Assembly (NCBI GenBank): GCA_964030475.1
Contig: CAXIPT010000001.1
Span: forward strand, 15,753,763-15,817,762
Length of the DNA stretch: 64,000 bases
DNA from: Tethya wilhelma
Lineage: Eukaryota; Porifera; Demospongiae; Tethyida; Tethyidae
Direction of reading: 5' to 3'
A program made the position numbers and the translations under genes. This document shows positions 56,401-64,000 of this stretch, one piece after another (the first letter of the stretch is position 1; every line of letters begins with the position of its first letter). Under the pieces are notes generated by a model that was not told the DNA's origin, ran no database searches, and saw only the letters and a list, made by a program, of their open reading frames with translations.

Positions 56401-58409
56401 GCCTCGTTTACGACCTCCGTCCGGACTGTCACTGGTAGGGACTATCTCACCAGTGTAATGGACAGAATCTGTATTATGTGTAGTATTCTCAAACGTAAAA
56501 ACCAGTCCAAACAGGCTAACAAATTCAAGTAACTATAATACACACACCTCCTCAATCAATTGAAAGTGTACTTGATGTAGCACTGTAGCTAAGGGTATAA
56601 AACAAACGTACCATAGGGTCTCTCACTATGGGAGACACACCAGTGGCCTTGGGCTGCTTCCGTAAGACATATCTGTGGCACATTTTGGAGGAGATGGCTG
56701 GACAGGGCAGAGAACCGTTAGACCTGGGTGGGGGAGGGAGAGGGAAGAGGGAGAAATTGATAACAATTATTATTCCAATTTTGAAATATGAAACAAACCA
56801 CAATGCATTATGTGGTAGGTATAAAGGGTCACATTTCAATGTTTACTGTTTAGCTACTAGAGTACTCTGTTTTGAAACTGTCTATTATTATCAGTAACAG
56901 ATAACTTCACCATGGCCATCCTGTACATGTGGGAGTTCATTATACCTAGAGATGCAAGCTCACTGCAATGGCTGCATGCAAACTGCACTTGTGTACTATA
57001 ATATTATATAACCTACACATAAGCATGACCTCATCCCTTCCATAACAATATTTTTATAAACATTACAGGCCCCTGGGAGCAATATTTAGTCACACATGAT
57101 GAGGCACTTCCACCAACTATTGAAGGATATAGAACTGTATCGTGCATGCACACAATGTCCAAATTTGAAATGTGCTGATCACCACAGTGACTCATTTGGA
57201 GCAGGTCAACTCCCACTGGGATCAGTGAAGCATCTGTTGTTGTTGTCAGTCTATGGGAACTGACTCTGAGCTATATACATGTAGGTGCTAACTCAGCACA
57301 GTGCCAAATTTGGACCACACAGAGAGAACCATGGGATAAGTCAATTAAGAGAGAGTAAACTTTTGTGAGGAGCAATTACACACACAGAGGAACATGGCTG
57401 TCTTCTTTTTGTGAGTGTGTGTGGCTGTTGTTTAATAACCATTCCATAAACACATGGTCGACCGGCACTTCAAAAGAACACTTCTTTTTGTCAATAACTA
57501 GAAAGGGAGTGAACTTGATACCATGATAAACGAGGCCAATTACTTAGAAGAACACCAACAAAAGAACAATTTTCACTTTGGAATCCATCTTGAAAGACCC
57601 TCAACCACTCTCTTTGCTGTGGGTGATATCATGGTGTTCCATAAGAGGCTGACACTTGCACAAAGCCATACCAGGTATCCCATTAACAAGAACTTTACCC
57701 ATGGTGACAAGTGGCTAGAAATTTACACCAGTGGGCAATAATTATTACTAAAACAATCAAGTTAATGCTTAATAGTTATCGCCAGACAATACACCATTGT
57801 AGACCCAATTCCCAGTTATGCTGTAAGCACATGTAGTACATAGAACATGACCCACTATCAGCAACTTGGGACAAACAACTAATCACTACACAAAACAGCT
57901 GGTCAATGAAAACACTCCACATACACACGTGTACATACATACATACACAGCTTGTCTAAAATGTATATATATACCATACTAGGTAACTAACGCACAGTGT
58001 GATAATTTTATGTATAGTGTGAGAGCACCAGTACAATGTGGGGGTTGTAGTTTGTGTCAGGGTGGGGGACCGAGACAGAGCTCTGAAACATTACAAATAC
58101 TGGTACTGAGCTCATCATTTAATATGCACAACATATCAAATTATGTGATGAATAACTTAATATTGGATACATATATGCACAGCATGCTGTCATCCCTCAG
58201 CTAAAATGTTGGCACCAGCAATGAGAAACAGCTGGCAGGCTTAGCAACAGCTTGCAGCATTGGAGGTGTGAGATATAGTGGATACTGTAGGTGAACTCAC
58301 CCAAGGATTAGAAGCTCCCCATAGATTGGTGCATTTGGATCCGGTGAGCCTCGTTTACGACCTCCGTCCGGACTGTCACTGGTAGGAACTATCTCACCAG
58401 TGGGTGACA

Positions 58410-58460
<51 letters not shown>

Positions 58461-59266
58461 GTATATACACACTCCAGTGCACTCAATTAACACGTGCTCA
58501 ATGAGACAGCTGCCATTCTCACAACCACCATGCAATTTCGCTAATAACTAAAGCTACGCTCTACTATGCACTTATTCAAGATGAAGTCATGCAAGCACAG
58601 TGGTACTATTTTCAGTGAAAAACAAACAGAATTAGGAACCACAAAATGAAGTAGAAATTGAACACAAAGAACATCAGACATGCGACTTGTCTTTTCCCCA
58701 TGCTTACTGGATGTCATAAATTGTCAACTTGTACAACAATACTATGTTCAATTTCTGTTCTCACAGGCTTGACCTCAGTAGTAGCAACAAAGCTAACATG
58801 GACATTCCAAACAGGCCTATGGGCTACTTTATAGTGTGCTAATTTAATACTTGCAGCAGAGCTTGCAAGCCACATGTGTCTACAGCTAAACAAACTAACT
58901 CTATAATTCAATTCATTGACTTCTACTCCTCTGCAAACACACGAAGCTTGGCACAAGTTATGAATATCTACCTCCAGCAGCTTCTACAGTCGAGAAGGCC
59001 ACACAAATCATTCCATTTCATTTTACAGTAAACTACACTATCAAAATGACTTCTTCACAGTGATTGACTAAGGTTCAATATCATATCTTGTCCGTCACAG
59101 CTACTAGACTGACACCATGTGTTCAACCATAAATTATTTTTTATACTAATAATTATTTCTAAAGTACAGACCTTTTGTTAGAAACGTTTTTCTTTGTTGC
59201 TTCTCTTAGTGCATCACTCATATCTGTAGTGGGCCTCCTGAGCAGTCCTCCGTTTACACCAGCCAT
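48367..59266 (-). CDS. Pellino E3 ubiquitin ligase, with duplicated exons 2-3
   Basis: Nine exons give 467 residues: 59266-59172, 58411-58301, 54776-54665, 53383-53273, 52530-52336, 52035-51847, 49498-49277, 48903-48650, 48481-48367. The FHA-like half has IYGELLILGSNGSL, YGHDSSTDLFQIGRSADSAIDFVVVET and ISRFACR-like SRYACRIQCERKPPYSARLYAAAFD. The C-terminal RING-like half has CPVNFLTL, WVYLACGHVYSYHNW, CPLCFETGPYVKL, THAFVPCGHV and CPFCSSPL. Pellino binds phosphorylated IRAK and builds ubiquitin chains in Toll/IL-1 signalling. Exon 3 exists twice (54776-54665 and 56723-56612), as does most of exon 2, through a tandem duplication. Joining the extra pair in order breaks the frame, so a normal product needs exon skipping, or the duplication is an assembly error. 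Confidence 0.92.
49642..49713. repeat. Foldback, TAGCCTCGT family
   Basis: TAGCCTCGTGCCCAGGCT and GTCTGGGAACGAGGCTA pair. In a Pellino intron. Confidence 0.85.
50127..50843 (-). CDS. Unknown intronless protein nested in a Pellino intron
   Basis: An ORF of 238 residues; the Met at 50795 (MSDVNLQFNGKNL) is the likelier start because the preceding 16 residues look like leader noise. It has no signal peptide and no membrane helix. The sequence is beta-rich with WHFVLYQDHSQEEG, QARIPVGPQMDF, YMERGFVQLRKTGKGTPGC and CFLPPPNVGPIQIDFPPG. I recognise no family. It is on the same strand as Pellino, between the exons at 51847 and 49498. Its length and varied composition favour a real gene. It may be a retrocopy or an acquired gene, as it has no introns. 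Confidence 0.6.
   Translation of the reverse strand: MTTSYASVFQRTVKFTMSDVNLQFNGKNLTNQGWHFVLYQDHSQEEGVQNIVWKELVLSALQEYPTWGDLKWDTQFQVTLAENQINQTNQTSLAQARIPVGPQMDFIDGNITMDAEDGFNYEAYMERGFVQLRKTGKGTPGCIIFKNSTPHKQNLGISLSKKLLAVRENVSGGVQVSFNMTSTYYLALFNNVEEGCFLPPPNVGPIQIDFPPGMNTVEVAADIESGSVALSSPKYSHP
51124..51203. repeat. Foldback, TAGCCTCGT family (diverged)
   Basis: CGTACCAGGCTCTCTCCC pairs with GGGAGAGAGCCTGGGAACAA and ends AGGCTA. In a Pellino intron. Confidence 0.8.
51797..51830. repeat. (CA)n microsatellite
   Basis: CA repeat, 17 bases from the donor of a Pellino exon. Confidence 0.9.
53111..53188. repeat. Foldback, TAGCCTCGT family (weak)
   Basis: TAGCCTTGTAACCAGGC at the left and CTACAAGACTA at the right. 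A related half, ACCTCATACCCAGGCTCTCC, is at about 53010. Confidence 0.55.
53394..53433. repeat. (GT)n microsatellite
   Basis: About 18 GT units just upstream of a Pellino exon. Confidence 0.95.
54510..58402. repeat. Tandem direct duplication, two near-identical 1946-bp copies
   Basis: 54510-56455 and 56457-58402 match base for base in every stretch I compared; the one difference seen is GTAGGGACT versus GTAGGAACT near the end. One extra T lies at the junction. The unit holds Pellino exon 3, the intron and most of exon 2. Confidence 0.93.
58412..58457. repeat. (GT)n microsatellite forming a splice acceptor
   Basis: On the Pellino strand this is (CA)n running directly into the acceptor CACAG of exon 2. 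Confidence 0.9.
58458..59171. other. Pellino intron 1
   Basis: No other feature recognised. Confidence 0.5.
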
Positions 59267-59446
59267 TTACACACTCGGTACAGTTGACAGAAACGAAATA
59301 TAAAGTTCAACTTATTAGAATATTGACACAAGTCAAAGTCTAAAAACAGCAGTTATTTATAACGGAAGCCACTTGAGCTCATTATAAACTGTCTGTAATG
59401 AATATCATTATCTTCAAAGGCAATGATGTCATAGGCTTTGAGGAGC
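59267..59446. promoter_or_regulatory. Compact divergent promoter of Pellino and aldo-keto reductase
   Basis: The two start codons are only 180 bases apart on opposite strands. No TATA box is evident at a convincing position. Confidence 0.55.
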
Positions 59447-61483
59447 ATGGTAACCTGTGCTGTTCTAGAGAATGGAGTTCAAATTCCTCTCTTGGGATGT
59501 AAGACACTTTGATAGGCTAATGTGAGGTTATACAAATATCACTAAATGTCACTCATCATACCATGAATAATATATTCTAGCTCATTTACTTTATACAGTG
59601 GGAACATTTAAGCTGAGAGACCCACAGACCATAGACACTGTGATTGGTGCAGCACTGGACAACGGTTACAGATTGATTGGTATATAGGACTTAGTATTGA
59701 ATTTATTAATTAACTCGTTTGCTTGGACGTTTACCGCAAAGCATACCCAAATTAAATTAGCTGATACATCTGTCTGTTTCAACATGAAAATATTTATTAC
59801 ACAAAGTGAGGAATTTGGAAAGTGTATCTTTTGAAGTTGTCTGTCAACCAAGGAAGCGCACTAACTCCCCCAGGAGTTAGTTTTCCTTTGAAGTATTATA
59901 TTAAGGTCATTCTTAATCTAGTAGAGCACACTGACTCAGCATACTCGGGCTTCTTTTATCTCCAGATACAGCAACTGTCTACAGAAATGAAGGTTCAATA
60001 GGGCGTGCAGTGCAGGGACTTTCACCAGGGTGCAATCTCAAAGTAGAGGAAGTTTTTATCACAACTAAACTTGGTATGTTCCTCCCACATTCTACATGCA
60101 CTTGACTCAAGTGAGCATGGATCATTAAGTGTCCACTATCTCTTGATGAGCTCCTCATGAAAGAGCAGCTGAGAAGGAAACTGTGCACCCTGTTTCCTGA
60201 ATGACTAAATATCATTGCCATACTCTTACTCCAGCTCCTGGTAACCATGGTTATGGCACAGCACTGTCCTCGTTTGAGACCTCTCTCTCTCAGCTGGGAA
60301 GAACCACTCTAGATCTTTACCTAATTCACTGGCCCGGGGTTCAAGGTAAGAAGCGAGAAGACCCACAAAATGGACTCATCAGAAGAGAGAGCTGGAGAGC
60401 TCTAGAAGAACTTTACAAAAACGGTACAGATGTATAGAGATGTGATATTAATCATGCATATATACATCATAGCCTCATACGTAGGGGAACAAGGCCTGGG
60501 AACAAGGCTATACACATCATATGTTGTCATACCTCACTGATTATGGAGCCCCTTGAATTTCTATAGGGTTGATGTCGTTGAACATTTATCATATTATGCA
60601 GGTAAAGTACGTGCAATAGGAGTATCCAATTACACTGTTAGACATTTAGAAGAACTTCTACAACACGCCAACATAAAACCTCATGTACTTCAGGTAGCTT
60701 ACTTAACATTTCCTATACAAACTATGTGTGTATTCAATCACAATACAAGGTTCCTGATCATGTTGTGTGTGTATGGAAGAGTACTCTCTACATTGCACGT
60801 CATTGAATGATCAATGCAATAACTTCCACACGTAACATAGAGTGAATGTCATCCGATGTTGGCGCAAAGAGAACTGAGAGACTATTGCAGAAAACACGGC
60901 ATTTTTTTCCAAGCCTACTCTTCACTTGGATGTGGTGAGGTATATACATGTATACTGTTTTTACATCAGCAAAAAAAAAAGTTTTTCTACAGAAGTGAAA
61001 TACATGTATCAATATGGAAATTGGAAGTATCAATACATTATCATCCCTTGTCACTTCCTCATTTCCCTGTTTGGATTGCTCATTACACACCAATTTACAC
61101 AGCTCTTATGTTTGTCTTTCCTTGTGACATGCATTCACAGCTGCTACAAAATGACACAGTGTTGGAATTAGCAAGAAACTACAAGAAGACACCTTCTCAA
61201 CTCTTGTTGAGATGGGCCATACAACAAGGCATGGGTAATCACACAAGCAAAACATTGCTGACCTAGATGTATACATGTATGTATAAGAATTCTATTTTCA
61301 ACAACACTGTAAAAGACCCTTTTGGAATTTCATGTAGGAGTCATACCCAAGGCATCCAGTAGGGAGAGGGTGGAAGAAAATGGCAAAGTTTTTGATTTTC
61401 AGATCAGTGATGAGCACATGGAGTTGATGGAGACCTTGGAGAGTTCACACCATTTCTGCTGGGACCCCACTGAAGTAGCATAG
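59447..61483 (+). CDS. Aldo-keto reductase
   Basis: Eight exons give 286 residues: 59447-59498, 59599-59679, 59966-60073, 60235-60423, 60602-60693, 60841-60939, 61141-61234, 61338-61483. The protein starts MVTCAVLENGVQIPLLGLGTFKL. The catalytic tetrad is visible: Asp and Tyr in YRLIDTATVYRNE, Lys in FITTKL, His in LYLIHWPG. GKVRAIGVSNYTVRHLEELL, SECHPMLAQREL, AYSSLGCGE and VIPKASSRERVEEN are AKR hallmarks for the barrel and the NADPH site. It reduces aldehydes or ketones with NADPH; the substrate is unknown. The protein is shorter than most AKRs (about 310-320) because it ends soon after the HHFCWDPTEVA tail. Confidence 0.93.
60470..60510. repeat. Short foldback, TAGCCTCGT family
   Basis: TAGCCTCATACG and AACAAGGCTA at the ends, with GGGAACAAGGC twice. 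In an AKR intron. Confidence 0.65.
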
Positions 61484-62284
61484 ACTAAGAGAGTACTCTT
61501 CTAGCAATGATCTTGTCTATCACTTACACCGGTCTGTTATGTACACAATGCAGTGTTGTCTTGTGATTTTGACAGCTGGTACATGAACTTTTGTTTTTTC
61601 GGATGCTCTCATTTCATGTCTTCTTTAGTTCTCCAACACAGTACGTGTTCATTGAGGCTCTTGTTTCTTTTGTGTGTCTTCCTATTTCTTCAAACAGCTC
61701 AGTGGCATCTGTTCCTATATATGCATGCATTATAATAATGATGACAATAAATAATAATTTTGAATGCTTGTTGCATGCACTATTTGAAAAGTAATACCGG
61801 TATATAGGTGGGTGCGGCCAAATACCACATGCATACAGAACTAAATGATACATGATCAAGAGTTCATAATCAGGGATATAGTCTATTGAGCTACCCCTGA
61901 TCTGTAGCAACAGGAGAAAAGCCTCTTTACTCCTGATCATGATCATCTGCGACAGGAGAAATGAAGAGAACCTATGATAATCTAATCCTTGGTGTCATCA
62001 TTGCATGCCCCGGATGTAGCAGTACAAATTGCATGCATGCTCACACATGACACTGTAGCTATAAGTAATCTAAATATCTACATTAACAGCAAAGGTATAC
62101 TTGTTTAGAGTACCAGCTCTACTAGTTGACACTTACTGCGTATCTCCTAAGGGTAGACATGCCTATATTATTCTCACATACAAAAAGCCTTACAACTGAG
62201 TATGAGCATTACCAATATTTCTACTCATCCAGTAACCACGCAGTAATTAGCCTATAAAAACTTTGGTTTGCTAGGCAATGCCAA

Positions 62285-62315
<31 letters not shown>

Positions 62316-62324
62316 TCATCGTAA
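61484..62324. other. Intergenic, no gene recognised
   Basis: AT-rich, with a (CA)n tract at about 62284-62309 and an imperfect palindrome near 61895-61960 (CCTGATC/GATCATGATC). Confidence 0.45.
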
Positions 62325-63083
62325 CCTTTGGTGCATATATACAGTGCTTGCAGTCTATAGAGTAGAATTCCCCATTTTGAGGTTAATTATGTGAGTATAA
62401 TTCCCAAACAAAGCATCTTCAAATAATTTTTTTTGGATCATCATCAACATGGATCATTACTCTATAACAAGACTCAATATGTTGTCATGGCAACCTTTAG
62501 GTGCAGAGATATGGCTTCTGATATGAAGCTTTTGTGGGAAATATGTTAGGGAAGAAAATGTCAAACTGTTTATGGCTAAGGTCTACAACTTTACCTGAGC
62601 TTTGGTCACCAGTTTGTCCATCTTGGGTAGGATTTTGGTTGGCTAAAAGCAAACACATCGCTTTCAATGAGCATTTTTTCAACTTTTTGACACCATTTTC
62701 GGTTAGGGAAGAAACTCAAGAAGTACTAACAGCTAAGATCTGAAACTTGCATGACAAGTTCATCATTAAATGTATCAGCTTTGACTACCATCAGATTCTT
62801 TTGAAAGTCAAACCCTATACTAAGAGTAATATCTGGGTTAGAACTACAAAATTCCCAAAAAACGTCATATCTGATTTTGACCACACCCTAAAAATTGGGG
62901 AGGTGCAATATGTTTGACAGTCTTGAGCCACATTAGAGTGTATCTATACCCATAACTAGACTTATCCATTCAAAAAAAAGCTTAATATTCACCCTAAAGT
63001 TAGATTTGACAAAGTTGTTACTTGTAGGCAAAAACATGAATTCTACTCTATAGACTGCAAGCACTGTATACGCGCACCAAGGG
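62325..63083. mobile_element. Non-autonomous element with about 46-bp inverted termini
   Basis: Termini 62325-62370 and 63038-63083 are inverted copies (shared core CAGTGCTTGCAGTCTATAGA) with a few changes near the outer end. About 670 bp between them hold no recognised ORF. Confidence 0.8.
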
Positions 63084-63401
63084 TAAAAATCTGTTTTTCC
63101 CTTGTCCCAGATCAAGGGTACTGTACCGGTAGAAAAAAATTAATGGTCTAACCTAGTAGACTAAATCAGAGATTATATACTCTTGCTATACATACTAGAT
63201 CTATGATTCGTGTATCCTGCTACCAAATCTAGATATGGCAATTGATTTGGGGGTATACTGCTTAGGACCTCAAGGAGCAATATTGGAGTGGAGAAAATAA
63301 AACCAAATAATTTATAAGTGTATAATAATAATAATTATCACTTATTGAGTAACTATACACTCTTACAAAGTTGCTACTGTACTATAAAACAGTAAACAAT
63401 G
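63084..63401. other. Intergenic, no gene recognised
   Basis: Likely 3' flank of the glycosyltransferase gene. Confidence 0.4.
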
Positions 63402-64000
63402 TTAAAAATCGTGAACAAAACTAAGGTTATGACTCAAGTTTTCACATTTGTGCAGTAGTTCTTTCTTTTTTGGTTTCCTGTTCATACGGACATGGGCTAC
63501 ATAGGCAAAATGTGGATCAGGATGAGTGAAAATGTAGTTGGGCATTAGTTTGTTGGAATGGTGAATTTCTGTTTCTACTACACCCAATAGCCTATGCATG
63601 GACTTGCTTTCCTCTCTTGCCTGGTGTTCTTCAAAAGCAACGTACTTGGTGACATTGCCATCTTTGATGTCTTTAGGTTTTCTTGTCAATCCACAATCAG
63701 GATAGAAAGTTATCCATCTAAAAAGAGCACTTCCAACTTTTTTGTTTTGAAATATCCTGTTGGCATAGAAATGAATGTCAGCCTCTCCTGCCTCTCGTGG
63801 TACAAAGAAGTCATCAGTGTCGTACAATACAGCATAGTCAAACTGAGTGAGATAACGGTAGATGCAGTCCATGTACAAAAGAGCCTGCTGGTGGTAGTAA
63901 TCTTGAGACTCATTAAGGTAAGCTTTCCACACATCAAGCCTAGCATATCCATTCTTCAAGTAAGACTGCAAGACTGGATTACTTTCACCTCCTTCAGCAA
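63402..64000 (-). CDS. Glycosyltransferase family 92 protein, C-terminal part (partial)
   Basis: The frame is open from the right edge of the window to a stop at 63402, about 199 residues with no true start, so the 5' part lies outside. YDTDDFFVP is a DxD-type metal/nucleotide-sugar motif. SALFRWITFYPDCG, an EEHQAREESKSMHR segment and the His-rich YIFTHPDPHF fit the GT92 (DUF23) family. That family includes the nematode galactosyltransferase that extends N-glycan core fucose. It would act in the Golgi lumen. The substrate here is unknown. Confidence 0.82.
   Translation of the reverse strand, partial: AEGGESNPVLQSYLKNGYARLDVWKAYLNESQDYYHQQALLYMDCIYRYLTQFDYAVLYDTDDFFVPREAGEADIHFYANRIFQNKKVGSALFRWITFYPDCGLTRKPKDIKDGNVTKYVAFEEHQAREESKSMHRLLGVVETEIHHSNKLMPNYIFTHPDPHFAYVAHVRMNRKPKKKELLHKCENLSHNLSFVHDF

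Noticed and set aside
54605..57216. Separate small genes in each tandem copy (95-, 89-, 72- and 64-residue ORFs)
   Set aside because: Identical in both copies because the DNA is duplicated; only the Pellino exon inside one of them has homology support.

Overview
The window is nuclear DNA of an animal. Genes are split by short GT-AG introns, intergenic DNA is AT-rich and full of short foldback elements, and the proteins are animal ones: a receptor tyrosine kinase, Pellino, a TRAF-like protein, FEM1, ZIP9 and PNPT1. The mix (SRCR-type receptor kinase, dense small introns, many miniature elements) fits a sponge or other early-branching invertebrate. That is an inference and I cannot name the species. 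Eight exon-intron models below were assembled by hand from splice signals; each gives one uninterrupted frame and a plausible family length.

Layout. 1-3775: CR1/Jockey-like non-LTR retrotransposon, 5' end outside the window. 3776-8581: gene-poor, with several miniature elements and a broken acetyl-CoA synthetase (ACSS) fragment. 8582-12624 (-): SRCR receptor tyrosine kinase. 13509-14308 (-): first member of an unrecognised secreted two-exon family. 14996-15319 (-): 3' end of an ABCD-type transporter, cut by a sequence gap. 16804-21799 (+): ACSS with a mitochondrial-type leader. 23142-26563 (+): two tandem members of the secreted family. 27188-29215 (+): second ACSS pseudogene. 29455-30945 (-): intronless TRAF-like gene. 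31613-37842 (-): leaderless ACSS paralogue, carrying an intronless FEM1-like gene inside an extra intron. 38025-40111 (-): ZIP9 zinc transporter. 40290-47993 (+): mitochondrial polynucleotide phosphorylase with six S1 domains, a sequence gap over its first RNase PH domain and a tRNA-Gly in an intron. 48367-59266 (-): Pellino, with a 1.95-kb near-identical tandem duplication of two exons and a nested unknown gene. 59447-61483 (+): aldo-keto reductase, divergent from Pellino. 63402-64000 (-): glycosyltransferase 92 fragment.

The genes do not form one pathway. Themes are: duplication (two ACSS genes plus two ACSS pseudogenes; three secreted paralogues; six S1 modules; duplicated Pellino exons), gene-in-intron nesting (FEM1-like, the unknown gene and two tRNAs), and a high density of short inverted-repeat elements. 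One of these elements inserted exactly over the ACSS start codon and duplicated it. The strongest candidates for something undescribed are the secreted family, the six-S1 PNPase, the FEM1-containing intron of the second ACSS gene and the hairpin insertion at the ACSS start codon.
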